Shown: positions 1 through 9,098, numbered from the stretch's first letter. The stretch: DNA of 64,000 nucleotides from Bradyrhizobium sp. AUGA SZCCT0158 (GCF_018130065.1 NZ_JAFCME010000002.1:310001-374000), one strand, 5' to 3'. Program-made: numbers and translations. Notes: generated from the letters alone by a model not told the origin.

Positions 1-1
1 C

Positions 2-691
2 GAGGTCAACAACGCTCTCTATTTCCCGGCCGTCGCCTATTATGACGGTGAAGGCTTTATGCTGCCGGCCTCGCGCAAGATCGATTCCGCGCTGGACCTG
101 AACAACAGCAAGATCTGCGTGCAGGAAGGCACCACCACGGTGCTCAACGTCGCGGATTATTTCCGCGCCAACAACATGAAATTCACGGAGATGAAATTCG
201 CCAAGCTGGAGGATGTCGTCAAAGCCTATAATGAAGGCAAGTGCGACACCCTGACCGCCGACGTCTCACAGCTCTACGCGCTACGCATCAACCTCTCCAA
301 GCCGGACGATCACACCATCCTGCCCGACGTCATCTCGAAGGAGCCGCTGGCGCCCGTGGTGCGGCAGCGCGACGACGACTGGATGATGATCGTGAAATGG
401 ACGCTGTACGCGATGATCAACGCCGAGGAACTCGGCATCACCTCCAAGAACATCGACGAGGCGCTGAAGTCGAAGAAGCCGGACGTGATGCGGCTGGTCG
501 GCACCGAAGGCGCCTACGGCGAAGACCTCGGCCTCTCCAAGGACTGGGCCGCCCGCATTATCCGCCACGTCGGCAATTACGGCGAGATCTACGACCGCAA
601 TGTCGGCGCCGAATCCAAGCTGAAGATCCCGCGCGGACTGAACTCGCTCTGGAGCAACGGCGGCATCCAGTACGCGCCGCCGATCCGGTGA
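2..691 (+). CDS. Amino-acid ABC transporter substrate-binding protein, 3' part
   Basis: The reading frame is open from the window edge, so the N-terminus, signal peptide and first lobe lie outside. The visible 229 residues resemble the C-terminal lobe of the AapJ/BztA family of periplasmic general amino-acid binding proteins. They include a YYDGEGFM segment near the start and a C-terminal LNSLWSNGGIQYAPP tail characteristic of that family. The role would be to deliver L-amino acids to an ABC importer. No transporter partners follow on the plus strand, so the gene looks like an orphan or the last gene of its unit. The family call rests on remembered sequence patterns. Confidence 0.85.
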   Translation, partial: EVNNALYFPAVAYYDGEGFMLPASRKIDSALDLNNSKICVQEGTTTVLNVADYFRANNMKFTEMKFAKLEDVVKAYNEGKCDTLTADVSQLYALRINLSKPDDHTILPDVISKEPLAPVVRQRDDDWMMIVKWTLYAMINAEELGITSKNIDEALKSKKPDVMRLVGTEGAYGEDLGLSKDWAARIIRHVGNYGEIYDRNVGAESKLKIPRGLNSLWSNGGIQYAPPIR

Positions 692-728
692 CGGCCGAAA
701 GCCGGCGAACGTAGCCACACACTCTCTG

Positions 729-830
729 TCGTCACCCGCGAAAGCGGGTGATCCAGTACGCGGGGACGTTTCGGATCAATCACGACTGCCGCGGCGTACT
801 GGGTCGCCCGGTCAAGCCGGGCGATGACAC
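729..830. repeat. Palindromic intergenic repeat
   Basis: The stretch begins with gtcgtcaccc and ends with gcgatgacac. It has nested inverted arms: cccgcgaaagcggg, ccagtacgc against gcgtactgg, and cgcccggtcaagccgggcg. It fills the gap between two convergent genes. It belongs to a set of such elements seen repeatedly in this window. Confidence 0.6.
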
Positions 831-854
831 CGCCAATGTCGCGGCAGGCGCAGC

Positions 855-1994
855 TCAATAACTCTTCATCCGCGCCAGCTGATCGGCGTGGTAATTGCTG
901 TCGCCGAACAATTCCTGACAGACCCGGGCGCGCTTCATGAAGAAGCCGATGTCGAACTGGTCGGTCATGCCCATGCCGCCATGCATCTGCACGCCTTCCT
1001 GTACCGCCCGCGTCGCGGTGGTCCCGGCGCGTGCCTTTGCAACCGCAACCGCGGCACTGGCGTTGGCAAAATCGCCGTCCAGCGTCTGCAGCGCCTTCAG
1101 CACGGCGGCGCGGGTGATCTCGATATCGATATAGAGTTCGGCGGCGCGGTGCTGCAGCGCCTGGAATTCGCCGATCAGTTTTCCAAATTGCTTGCGCTCT
1201 TTCAGATAGGTCACGGTTCGGCCGAACACCTCTTCACTGAGGCCCACCATTTCGGAGGCGACCGCGCCGCGGCCGATATTGAGCACGCCTTCGAGCAATG
1301 CCCCGCCCTGATCAACCTCGCCGAGCACGCTGTCGGCGTTGACCTCGACATTGTCGAATTCGATGCGCGCCGCATTGTGCGAATCCACCATCGCGGTGCG
1401 TTCCACGGCGAGACCCTTGGACTTGGGATCGACCAGGAACAGCGTCAGCCCGTTGCGCTCGCCGGCGGAGCCAGCGGTGCGCGCCGCGACGATCAGGAGA
1501 TCGGCGGTGTGGCCGTCGACAACAAAGGCTTTTGCACCACTCAGCTTGAAGCCGTTGCCGGAGCGCACGGCCTGCAGCTTGGTCTGCAGCGGGCGATGCT
1601 TGGCGCCCTCGTCGATCGCGAGCGTCGCGAGCAGCGAGCCGTCCGAAATTTTGGGCAGATGCGCGGCCTTTTGCGCGTCGCTGCCGCCGCGCGTCAGTGC
1701 GGAGGCCGCAAGTACGGCGGTCGACAGGAACGGTGACGGCATCAGCGTGCGGCCGATTTCCTCCATCACCACGCCGGCCTCGACGGCGCCTAAGGCGCTG
1801 CCGCCGAAATTCTCAGGCACCAGCAGGCCCGAAAAGCCCATCTCGGCAAACGCCTTCCAGAGCTCGCGGGAAAATCCCGTAGCGTCCTTCGTATCGCGCA
1901 AGCTGCGCAGATGCGACACCGGCGCCTTGTCGCTGATAAGGCCGCGCGCGCTGTCGCGCAGCATGGATTGTTCTTCGGTGAGGACGAGTGCCAT
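855..1994 (-). CDS. Acyl-CoA dehydrogenase (shorter partner)
   Basis: This is a 379-residue flavoprotein of the acyl-CoA dehydrogenase family, which introduces the alpha-beta double bond into acyl-CoA thioesters. The family layout is visible: an all-helical N-terminus starting LTEEQSMLRDSARGL, a middle beta domain around residues 120-220, and a C-terminal helical domain with QFGKLIGEFQALQH and a late VQMHGGMGMTDQ motif. It lies 139 bp downstream of a second acyl-CoA dehydrogenase on the same strand. Such long/short pairs often form heteromeric enzymes acting on unusual acyl-CoAs such as dicarboxylic or steroid-derived ones. The substrate cannot be read from the sequence. Confidence 0.9.
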   Translation of the reverse strand: MALVLTEEQSMLRDSARGLISDKAPVSHLRSLRDTKDATGFSRELWKAFAEMGFSGLLVPENFGGSALGAVEAGVVMEEIGRTLMPSPFLSTAVLAASALTRGGSDAQKAAHLPKISDGSLLATLAIDEGAKHRPLQTKLQAVRSGNGFKLSGAKAFVVDGHTADLLIVAARTAGSAGERNGLTLFLVDPKSKGLAVERTAMVDSHNAARIEFDNVEVNADSVLGEVDQGGALLEGVLNIGRGAVASEMVGLSEEVFGRTVTYLKERKQFGKLIGEFQALQHRAAELYIDIEITRAAVLKALQTLDGDFANASAAVAVAKARAGTTATRAVQEGVQMHGGMGMTDQFDIGFFMKRARVCQELFGDSNYHADQLARMKSY

Positions 1995-2035
1995 GGAGGA
2001 GTTCCGGTCTAAGTGTTTCGAACGAGTATCTTTGA

Positions 2036-2127
2036 GATCGTCGTTCCGGGGCGGCGCGAAGCGGCGAACCCGGAACCTCGAGATTCCGGGTTCACGCTTC
2101 GCGTGCCCCGGAATGACGGCGTCAGTT
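2036..2127. repeat. Palindromic intergenic repeat
   Basis: This lies between the two acyl-CoA dehydrogenase genes. It runs from gtcgttccggggc to gccccggaatgacggc. The internal inverted arms cccggaacctcgagattccggg can form a long hairpin. The same outer arm design recurs near the right end of the window at 63856-63983. Confidence 0.6.
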
Positions 2128-2133
2128 AGCGTC

Positions 2134-3318
2134 TCACGCCCCCGGCAGATCGAGGATGCGCTTGGCGACGATGCCGAGCATCACCTCTGACGTGCCGCCT
2201 TCGATCGAGTTGGCCTTGGTGCGCAGCCAGGCGCGCGGGCGAGCGCCGCCTTTGGAGCGCTCGCTTTCCCATTCCAGCGCGTCGACGCCGCCGGCCGACA
2301 TCAGGATTTCGTAGCGGCGCTTGTTGAGCTCGGTGCCGTAATATTTCATCGCCGAGGAAAACGCCGGATGCGACTGGCCGGCTTTGGCGAGATCAACCGC
2401 GCGTTCCGCTGCCGCCGACAGCGCCGCCTCATCGATCTCGAAGGTCGAGATCTGGCCGCGCAGCATCGCATCGTCGAGCCGGCCCTGCTCGTCGCTGCCG
2501 ACCGAGTCGGCCGCGACCTGGCCGAGCGGCCGGCCGACGCCGCGCTCGCCCATGCCCGAGATCATCGCGCGCTCGTGCTGCAGCAGATATTTCGCCACAT
2601 CCCAGCCGCGGTTGACTGTGCCGACCACATGCGATTTCGGCACCCGCACCCCATCGAAGAAGGTTTCGCAGAACGGCGAGTAGCCGGAGATCAGCAAGAT
2701 CGGTTTTGTTGTGACGCCCTTCGACGTCATGTCGAACAGAATAAAGCTGATGCCGTCATGCTTCTTGGCTGACGCGTCCGTACGCACCAGGCAAAAAATC
2801 CAGTCGGCGTAATTGGCATACGACGTCCAAATCTTCTGGCCGGTGATGACGAAATCATCGCCGTCGCTCTCGGCGCGGGTCTGCAGCGAGGCAAGGTCCG
2901 ATCCGGCGTTCGGTTCGGAGTAGCCTTGGCACCAACGGATCAGGCCCGCGGCGATCTTCGGGAGATGCTCCTTCTTCTGCGCCTCGTTGCCGTATTTCAG
3001 CAGCGCCGGCCCGAGCATCCAGATACCAAAACTCGACAGCGGCGAACGCGCGCCCATCGCCGCCATTTCCTCGCGCAGCACCTTGTGCTCGGCGCGATCG
3101 AGCCCTCCGCCGCCATATTCCTTTGGCCAGTCGGGCACGGTCCAGCCCTTGTCGCGCATCCGTTCGAACCAGACGCGCTGCGGCTCGGAAGAGAATTTGG
3201 CGTTGCGGCCGCCCCAGTACGTGTCGCCTTCGGACGTCATGGGCTTGCGCATTTCTGGCGGGCAATTGGCCTCGAGCCAGGCGCGGGTTTCACGGCGGAA
3301 TTGATCAGGATCGGACAT
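2134..3318 (-). CDS. Acyl-CoA dehydrogenase (longer partner)
   Basis: This is a 394-residue acyl-CoA dehydrogenase family protein. Recognisable segments are WPKEYGGGG near residue 65, the FAD/substrate-domain motif WCQGYSEPNAGSDL near residue 140, GQKIWTSYA, and the C-terminal IEGGTSEVMLGIVAKRIL. It starts with MSDPDQFRRETRAWL. It is the first gene of the pair with the dehydrogenase at 855-1994, so the two are probably cotranscribed and may form a heteromer. It could act on fatty, dicarboxylic or cyclic acyl-CoAs. No neighbouring CoA ligase or hydratase is present to narrow this. Confidence 0.9.
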   Translation of the reverse strand: MSDPDQFRRETRAWLEANCPPEMRKPMTSEGDTYWGGRNAKFSSEPQRVWFERMRDKGWTVPDWPKEYGGGGLDRAEHKVLREEMAAMGARSPLSSFGIWMLGPALLKYGNEAQKKEHLPKIAAGLIRWCQGYSEPNAGSDLASLQTRAESDGDDFVITGQKIWTSYANYADWIFCLVRTDASAKKHDGISFILFDMTSKGVTTKPILLISGYSPFCETFFDGVRVPKSHVVGTVNRGWDVAKYLLQHERAMISGMGERGVGRPLGQVAADSVGSDEQGRLDDAMLRGQISTFEIDEAALSAAAERAVDLAKAGQSHPAFSSAMKYYGTELNKRRYEILMSAGGVDALEWESERSKGGARPRAWLRTKANSIEGGTSEVMLGIVAKRILDLPGA

Positions 3319-3477
3319 GGTGCGTTTCCATATGGGGCGAGTTGAAACGACCTTAGTCGCCGCATCGCGGAATTCAACATCTCTCTGCGCCGCACCATGC
3401 GCGGACTGCCGTAGTCACGCGCCGGGATCGGGTGTATCGCAGGGGCGGCAACGATTGAAAAACAAGAGGAAACCGAC

Positions 3478-4023
3478 ATGCGGCTGAAGTTGCTTTCGCC
3501 TGGCGAAATGAGCCCCGACCAAAAAGAGACCTACGACGAGTCGATTGCCGGCAAGCGCGGCGCGCCGCCGGCGCCGATGATGGCCTGGCTCAACAGCCCG
3601 CAGATGGCCAAGCATGCCACGCGGCTCGGCGAGCAACTCCGTTTCAACACGATCTTTCCGGCAAAGCTTTCCGAGATCGCGATCCTCGTCACCGCGCGGC
3701 ACTGGACCTCGCATTACGAATGGTACGCGCATAAGCGCCTGGCGCTGAAAGGCGGCATGGACCCCAAGATCATCGACGACATCCGCGACCGCCGCACGCC
3801 CACCTTCGACGACCCCAAGGGCCAGATGATCTACGACGTCGCCAAGTCATTGCATGAGGGGCACGGCGTCTCCAAGCCGTTGTATGACGCGGCGGTGGAA
3901 TTGCTAACGGTGCGCGGCGTGACAGAGGTCATCGGCCTGTGCGGCTATTACACGATGGTGTCGATGACGCTGAATACGTTTGAGTTCGGACTGCCGGATG
4001 GAGAAGTTTCGGACTTGGCATAA
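3478..4023 (+). CDS. Carboxymuconolactone decarboxylase family protein
   Basis: This is a 181-residue all-helical protein of the carboxymuconolactone decarboxylase/AhpD superfamily. The core LSEIAILVTARHWTSHYEW, near residues 63-81, matches the superfamily helix, but the redox CXXC of AhpD is absent. It is therefore more like the decarboxylase-type or uncharacterised members than a peroxidase. It is divergent from the acyl-CoA dehydrogenase pair and followed 92 bp later by a VOC protein. A small aromatic or lactone catabolic role is possible but not demonstrated. Confidence 0.8.
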   Translation: MRLKLLSPGEMSPDQKETYDESIAGKRGAPPAPMMAWLNSPQMAKHATRLGEQLRFNTIFPAKLSEIAILVTARHWTSHYEWYAHKRLALKGGMDPKIIDDIRDRRTPTFDDPKGQMIYDVAKSLHEGHGVSKPLYDAAVELLTVRGVTEVIGLCGYYTMVSMTLNTFEFGLPDGEVSDLA

Positions 4024-4115
4024 GATTTGGAAACGCATGGTTTCTGAATTGCCAGTACCCGTCTCCCAGCTTCTCCCTAGTTTAGAATCTCGGCAAGGCA
4101 AATGGAGGCATCGAC

Positions 4116-4610
4116 ATGCCCGACAACACGCCTATCATATCAGGCACACGGATCGTGCATGTTCACCTGAAAGTCGCCGATCTCGAACGCGCGCTGGGGT
4201 TTTACTGCGGCGTGCTCGGCTTTGAGATCATGCAGCGGATGGGCTCGGCCGCGGCGTTCATCTCGGCCGGCGGCTATCATCATCACATCGGCCTCAACAC
4301 CTGGGAAAGCAAAGGTGGCCATCCGCCGCCGCCGGGCACCACCGGGCTGTTCCACACCGCGATCCTCTACCCCACGCGCCCGGCGCTGGCGGACGCGCTG
4401 CATCGCGTGATGCAGGCCGGCATTGCGCTCGACGGCGCCAGCGACCACGGCGTCAGCGAGGCGCTCTATCTGCGCGACCCTGATGAGAACGGCGTCGAAC
4501 TTTACCGGGACCGGCCCAAGGAAGAATGGCCGCGCGCCGCCGACGGTTCGCTGTCGATGTTCACGAAGCGGCTGGATCTCGAGGATCTGTTGCGGGCGCG
4601 GGAGGCGTAG
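4116..4610 (+). CDS. VOC family (glyoxalase/dioxygenase fold) protein
   Basis: This is a 164-residue vicinal-oxygen-chelate protein. The first beta-alpha-beta-beta-beta module begins VHVHLKVADLERALGFYCGVLGF and contains the metal-ligand-type His in GGYHHHIGLN. The second module ends with LRDPDENGVELY, the usual position of the Glu ligand. The start has a good ribosome site (ggagg, 8 bases upstream). The family covers metal-dependent isomerases, extradiol dioxygenases and resistance proteins; the specific reaction is unknown. Confidence 0.85.
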   Translation: MPDNTPIISGTRIVHVHLKVADLERALGFYCGVLGFEIMQRMGSAAAFISAGGYHHHIGLNTWESKGGHPPPPGTTGLFHTAILYPTRPALADALHRVMQAGIALDGASDHGVSEALYLRDPDENGVELYRDRPKEEWPRAADGSLSMFTKRLDLEDLLRAREA

Positions 4611-4621
4611 TCGTGTCCCAC

Positions 4622-4705
4622 CGTCATTGCGAGCGAAGCGAAGCAATCCATCGCTCCGCCCGCGGCACTATGGATTGCTTCGTCGCTACGCTCCTCGCAA
4701 TGACG
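4622..4705. repeat. Long inverted repeat element
   Basis: The left arm cgtcattgcgagcgaagcga continues to caatccat. The right arm starts atggattgcttcg and ends ctcgcaatgacg. The arms are almost perfectly complementary over about 30 bases, with a short loop. The element sits between a plus-strand and a minus-strand gene, so it could also act as a bidirectional terminator. Confidence 0.75.
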
Positions 4706-5930
4706 CCGTCTTCCCACGAATCATGATCAGCACCGCCGCAATCAACTCCAGACCGATGCAGCCGTAGAACGGCAGCGAATAGCTGCCCGACATGTCTCGC
4801 AGCAGGCCGACCACGCCGGGCCCGAAGGCATAGGTGATCTGGTTGATCGCGGTGATCAGGCTGACCAGCACGCCGAACGAGCGCGGATCGAATTCGCGCT
4901 GCACGATCAGCGCCGGCAGCGTGATCAGATTGCCGACCGAAAATCCGAACAGCGCGCAGGCCGCCATCAGCGCGTAGTCATTGTGCACGTTGATGACGAT
5001 CCCTAGCGCCACGGCCTGGCTGACGAACGAGAGCGCGGACGCCAGCCGCTGGTTCATCTGGTCGATCACGAACGAAAACAGCACGCGGCCGACCACCGCC
5101 ATGGCGGTCAATAGCGCGACCGCGATGGCGGCGCGCTCGCGCCCGATCACCGAATCCAGAAACGCGATCAGATGCACGATGAAGCCGACCTGCGCGAACA
5201 GCACCAGCGCGAAGGCCGACGATACCGTCAGAAATCCGATATCGCGAAATGCCCGCGCGCGAATCTGGATCGGCGACGGCGCGTCCGCGGCGATCACCGC
5301 GCCCCCGTTTGCGCTCGCATGGTCCGGCGGCCGCCCGACGTAAAGCAAAATGACCGGTACCATCAGCGCGACCATCACGACCGCAGCGGCAATCATCGCG
5401 CCCGGGAAACCGAAATAGCCGATCGCCAGTACCAGCAGCGGCACGCCGGCGATACCGCCGAAGCTGGCGCCGTTCAGTGCCAGGCTGATGGCCATGCCGC
5501 GCTTCTTGTCGAACCAGAGGCCCAGCGTGTTGGTGATCATGCCGAGGCTGGTGCCGGCCCAGCCGAAGGCGAGAAAAGCGTTGGCGAGATAGAGCTGCCA
5601 GGGTTCGCGCACCTGGCCGATGGTAACAGCGGCAATCGCCATCGTGCCGATGCCGGCGATCATGCAGTTGCGGGGACCGAACGCCCTGATCGCCTCGCTG
5701 ACGAAGGCCACCAGCGCCGCGCCGGACAGATAGAAGAACGTCGTGCCGAGCGAGATCAGCGACGCCGGCCAGCCGTGCAGCCGCTGCAACTCGGCGACAT
5801 AGACGCTCTGGCCGTAAAAGCCGAGCCCCCAGCCGAAGGTCGCGAGCAAGAAACAGACGAGCACAATGCGCCAGCCGTCATAGCGGAGCGAGGTTTCGTC
5901 GATGGCGGTGTGAATGGGGCCTTTTAACAT
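4686..5930 (-). CDS. MFS transporter
   Basis: This is a 414-residue polytopic membrane protein with about 12 hydrophobic segments typical of the major facilitator superfamily. It opens with a long N-terminal membrane helix after WRIVLVCFLLATFGWGLGFYG. The chosen start (MLKGPIHTAI) avoids an upstream extension that runs into a palindromic repeat. The loops and length resemble the monocarboxylate/oxalate-formate antiporter-like group. The substrate is unknown. The C-terminus overlaps the right arm of the neighbouring inverted repeat. Confidence 0.85.
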   Translation of the reverse strand: MLKGPIHTAIDETSLRYDGWRIVLVCFLLATFGWGLGFYGQSVYVAELQRLHGWPASLISLGTTFFYLSGAALVAFVSEAIRAFGPRNCMIAGIGTMAIAAVTIGQVREPWQLYLANAFLAFGWAGTSLGMITNTLGLWFDKKRGMAISLALNGASFGGIAGVPLLVLAIGYFGFPGAMIAAAVVMVALMVPVILLYVGRPPDHASANGGAVIAADAPSPIQIRARAFRDIGFLTVSSAFALVLFAQVGFIVHLIAFLDSVIGRERAAIAVALLTAMAVVGRVLFSFVIDQMNQRLASALSFVSQAVALGIVINVHNDYALMAACALFGFSVGNLITLPALIVQREFDPRSFGVLVSLITAINQITYAFGPGVVGLLRDMSGSYSLPFYGCIGLELIAAVLIMIRGKTASLRGA

Positions 5931-5951
5931 TCTTGTTCTTTGTTCTTGCAC

Positions 5952-6068
5952 CGTCACGCCCGGCCTTGTGCCGGGCATCCACGTCTTTCTTGCTAGCGGC
6001 CACGAAGCACGTGGATGGCCGGGTCATCTAGCGCGAAGACGCGCTTCGCGCTTCTGCCCGGCCATGAC
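5952..6068. repeat. Palindromic intergenic repeat (ccgggcatccacgtct type)
   Basis: This contains cgtcacgcccggcc, ttgtgccgggcatccacgtc and the opposing cacgtggatggccgggtca, ending cccggccatgaca. Its core is shared with the element at 39982-40071, which makes it a dispersed repeat family. Confidence 0.7.
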
Positions 6069-6132
6069 AACAACTAATAGCAGAATCACAAGAGCAATAA
6101 TTCGACCGCCGCCGAAATGTCAGCAGTTGTCA

Positions 6133-6492
6133 TCAGGCCTTCTTCGGCGGCTCATAGAAGAACCGCTCGCGAAAGATCCGGTCGCCGCGCCATTCCTGCA
6201 TCGCGACTTCGTCGATCCGCATCGCCGCGCCGGACGGATAGGTGAAATCGAAGATCCAGTGGATCGCGACACGATCGCCCTCGAGGACCGAGGAAACGCA
6301 GGTCGTGACAACGCTCGACACCCGCTCCAGCGTCGCGCGCTCCTGCCCCACCAGCACGTCGCGGCCGACGCGCGGCGGCGCTGAGTTCTCCTGCATGGTG
6401 GCGTCTTCGGTGTAATAGCGCTCGATCGCGCCGGCATGGTCGCCGGAAACGACGACGGCGATGAATTCGTCAAGACGCGCGCGTGAGGGCAT
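6133..6492 (-). CDS. Nuclear transport factor 2 / SnoaL-like protein
   Basis: This is a 119-residue cone-fold protein. The pattern RLDEFIAVVVSGDHAGAIERYYTEDATMQEN is the usual N-terminal helix and strand of SnoaL-like/NTF2-like proteins. It is followed by strands around VLEGDRVAIHWIFDFTYPSG. Members include small isomerases, hydrolases and ligand-binding proteins. The pocket residues do not allow a reaction to be named. It is 24 bp downstream of a minus-strand MFS gene and may be cotranscribed with it. Confidence 0.75.
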   Translation of the reverse strand: MPSRARLDEFIAVVVSGDHAGAIERYYTEDATMQENSAPPRVGRDVLVGQERATLERVSSVVTTCVSSVLEGDRVAIHWIFDFTYPSGAAMRIDEVAMQEWRGDRIFRERFFYEPPKKA

Positions 6493-6516
6493 GAGGCCTC
6501 CAGAATGTGACTGCTA

Positions 6517-7767
6517 TCAGATAGTGGGGCCGGCAAGTTCGTCAACTTCCCGCAGCTTCGCCCGCCGCCGCGCGAATGATGCGAGCGACAGCACCGCGAG
6601 CCCGAGCAGCACCGGCGGGAACACCACCATGTTGACCATCGACCAGCCGTAATGCGCCAGCAACTGGCCTGACGAGAACGAGCCGATCGCCATCATCCCG
6701 AACACCAGGAAATCGTTGAAGGCCTGCACCTTGTTGCGCTCCTGCGGCCGGTGCGTCTCCAGCACCAGTGCGGACGCGCCGATAAATGCAAAGTTCCAGC
6801 CGACGCCGAGCACGATCAGGCAGGCCCAGAAATGCATCGCCGATATCCCGGACAATCCGATCAACGCGGCGGCGGCCTCCAGCGACAGGCCGAGCGCGAC
6901 GATACGCGGCGCGCCGAAGCGTGCGATCAGCGAGCCCGTGAAGAAGCTCGGCCCATACATCGCCACGATGTGCCACTGGATACCAAAATTGGAATCGCTG
7001 ACGGTGAGCCCACACATCTTCATCGCGAGCGGCGCTGATGTCATCACCAGATTCATCATGGGATAGGCAATTACGCCGCACAGCGCCGCCGCAATGAATC
7101 GCGGCTGCCGCGCGATCTCGAACAGCGGCCGGCCGCCATGCATGTCCGCCGCCGCAGGTTTTGGCGCATCGACGCCGGACAAAACCGCCATCGCGACCAA
7201 AGCGACGAAAGCCTGCATCAGAAAGCTGAAGGCGAACAGATAAGGCGGCCAGATATCCATGGTCCATTGCACGAGCTGCGGACCGAGCACGCCGGCGAAC
7301 ACGCCGCCCGCCATCACCCACGACACCGCCTTCGGGCGGAACGCGACGCTGGCGCCGTCGGCGGCGGCAAAGCGATAGGATTGCGACACCGCGCCGTAGA
7401 GTCCGCCAAAGAAGGTCGCGCAACAGAACAGCCAGAACGCGCCCTGCAGGATCGCGAGCGCGCCGATCAGACCGGTGAGCACGCCGCAGCCGGTGCCGAT
7501 GATGAAGGCGATGCGGCGGCCGTAAGCGCGCGAAATCATACCGGTCGGCAGCGTGCCGGCGGCAAGGCCCAGCACATACATCGAGAGCGGCACGGTCGCG
7601 AACGAGATGTCGGGCGCCAGCGTCGCGCCGACGATCGAACCGGTGGCGAAGATCACCGCCGAGTTGGCGCCGGTCAGCGCCTGCGCCGCGGCGAGCCGCA
7701 GCACATTGGCGCGCGCCCGCGCGTCATCGACGATCTCTGCGGTGGCAGTGGCATCCAGCATCGGCAT
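6517..7767 (-). CDS. MFS transporter
   Basis: This is a 416-residue major facilitator with two six-helix bundles separated by a hydrophilic region near residues 205-225. A typical MFS loop after the second helix reads GMISRAYGRRIAFIIG. The N-terminal 20 residues are polar and Ala-rich. The gene is followed closely by the SnoaL-like gene. The substrate is unknown. Confidence 0.85.
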   Translation of the reverse strand: MPMLDATATAEIVDDARARANVLRLAAAQALTGANSAVIFATGSIVGATLAPDISFATVPLSMYVLGLAAGTLPTGMISRAYGRRIAFIIGTGCGVLTGLIGALAILQGAFWLFCCATFFGGLYGAVSQSYRFAAADGASVAFRPKAVSWVMAGGVFAGVLGPQLVQWTMDIWPPYLFAFSFLMQAFVALVAMAVLSGVDAPKPAAADMHGGRPLFEIARQPRFIAAALCGVIAYPMMNLVMTSAPLAMKMCGLTVSDSNFGIQWHIVAMYGPSFFTGSLIARFGAPRIVALGLSLEAAAALIGLSGISAMHFWACLIVLGVGWNFAFIGASALVLETHRPQERNKVQAFNDFLVFGMMAIGSFSSGQLLAHYGWSMVNMVVFPPVLLGLAVLSLASFARRRAKLREVDELAGPTI

Positions 7768-7873
7768 TCCCGCCCGGCAGGCCCCGGCGGGAGCCGCAAT
7801 TCATTGGCTTGTTTGATTTGCGGTACTATGGAGACGTGCAGACGTGCGATCAACCGACGCAAACGGGCGCGCG

Positions 7874-8569
7874 CTATGCGCTGGGCTCACCCTTCATTGA
7901 TCGCTCGAACACCAGAATCAAATTATTCGCCGGCATCGGTACGGTTTCGATCAATGCAAGCCCGACGCCTTCAGCCAATCGGCTGACATCTTCAATATCG
8001 CGCACGCCCCATTCGGCGTCGCGATCGCGCAGGCTGGTGTCGAAGACGGCATTGCTGAGCGCGGTGTGCTTGCCGTCGCGCTTGAAGGGACCATAGAGAA
8101 ACAGCTGGCCGTCGTTGCGCAAGTAACGCGCCGCGCCGGCGAACAATCCTTCCGCGACGCGCCAGGGCGCGATGTGAATCACATTGGCGCAGAACACCGC
8201 CAGCAATTCGGAAGGCCCGCTGCCGTCCTGCATCGCAGGCGACCATGCGGGATCACTGAGATCAATCCGCATCGCAGGACGGATGTTCGGCAGGCCCGCA
8301 TGCGCGCGCCACGCCGCAATACTGTTCAGGTGCGCCTCGTTGAAATCGCTCGGCCACCAGGTGATGTCGGGCGTATGGCGGGCGAAATGCACCACATGCT
8401 GGCCGGTGCCGCTGCCGGCCTCCAGCACGTCGCCGGACTTGCCGGCGAGGAATTTCTGCAGCACCGCCCAGATCGGCGCATGGTTGCGATGGAATGCGGC
8501 CGCGTCCAGCCGGCCGTCGGCCTCAATCGGACGGCCATCCTTGCCAAACTCCACCACAAACTCAGCCAC
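7874..8569 (-). CDS. DUF938 family class I SAM-dependent methyltransferase-like protein
   Basis: This is a 231-residue Rossmann-type methyltransferase-like protein with the SAM-binding motif I VLEAGSGTGQH near residue 50 and the family segment WWPSDFNEAHLNSI. FLYGPFKRDGKHTALSNAVFD follows in the second half. It lies 9 bp downstream of the ArsR-type regulator gene, so the two are almost certainly cotranscribed divergently from the sox genes. The family has no firmly established substrate. Confidence 0.85.
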   Translation of the reverse strand: MAEFVVEFGKDGRPIEADGRLDAAAFHRNHAPIWAVLQKFLAGKSGDVLEAGSGTGQHVVHFARHTPDITWWPSDFNEAHLNSIAAWRAHAGLPNIRPAMRIDLSDPAWSPAMQDGSGPSELLAVFCANVIHIAPWRVAEGLFAGAARYLRNDGQLFLYGPFKRDGKHTALSNAVFDTSLRDRDAEWGVRDIEDVSRLAEGVGLALIETVPMPANNLILVFERSMKGEPSA

Positions 8570-8578
8570 CGCAAAATC

Positions 8579-8944
8579 TCACTTCAAGTCTCCGCAATAG
8601 ATTTCCTTCAAGAGCTGCAGGACGCGCAGGGCGCGCTGGTCGACGACGCGGTAATGCAGCGTCTGCGAGGCACGCCGGAATTCGACCAGGCCGTCGGCAC
8701 GCAATTTTGCCAGATGCTGCGACAGCGCCGACTGACTGAGCTTGGCGACGCCGACGAGTTCACCGACCGTCATCTCGCCGCGCACCGCGAGAAAGCAGAG
8801 AACCAGCAGCCTCTTTTCGTGACCGAGCAATTTGAGCAATTGCGCGGCCTCACCGGCCTGTTTCGCCAGCTTCTTCAGGGACGCCTCGTCCTCGGCGCCG
8901 TTACCGATGGGCATCTTGTTGGGTGTTGCCGCTTCTGCTCTCAT
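8579..8944 (-). CDS. soxR: ArsR-type persulfide-responsive regulator (SoxR/BigR/SqrR type)
   Basis: This is a winged-helix repressor of the ArsR family, 121 residues from the chosen ATG. The helix-turn-helix reads LSQSALSQHLAKLRADGLVE. It has just two cysteines, C50 in RLLVLCFLAV and C117 in EIYCGDLK. Their positions correspond to the redox pair of BigR/SqrR-type repressors, which sense persulfides through a di- or tetrasulfide bridge. It is divergent from soxC, so control of the sox operon is the natural inference. The frame stays open up to 9019, but that would put the first codons inside a palindrome that looks like the operator, so an internal start is preferred. Confidence 0.85.
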   Translation of the reverse strand: MRAEAATPNKMPIGNGAEDEASLKKLAKQAGEAAQLLKLLGHEKRLLVLCFLAVRGEMTVGELVGVAKLSQSALSQHLAKLRADGLVEFRRASQTLHYRVVDQRALRVLQLLKEIYCGDLK

Positions 8945-9010
8945 CGCCTTTATCCGGATCGAAATCAGCGCCGACAAGGCGCGGTGCACCAGTTTATCGC
9001 GCCCATGGTT

Positions 9011-9028
9011 ATTTAGCATTGACTAAAT
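9011..9028. promoter_or_regulatory. Palindrome in the soxR-soxC divergent promoter
   Basis: The sequence ATTTAG-CATTGA-CTAAAT is a perfect 6-6-6 inverted repeat in the AT-rich gap between the regulator and soxC. ArsR-type repressors bind such short AT-rich palindromes. Assignment as the regulator's operator is inferred from position and symmetry. Confidence 0.5.
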
Positions 9029-9098
9029 TAGTGAACGACGATAAACCCGCGAAAAAGCAACAAAAGATGCGGCCAAGTGGCGGCAAGGGGAATGAAAC

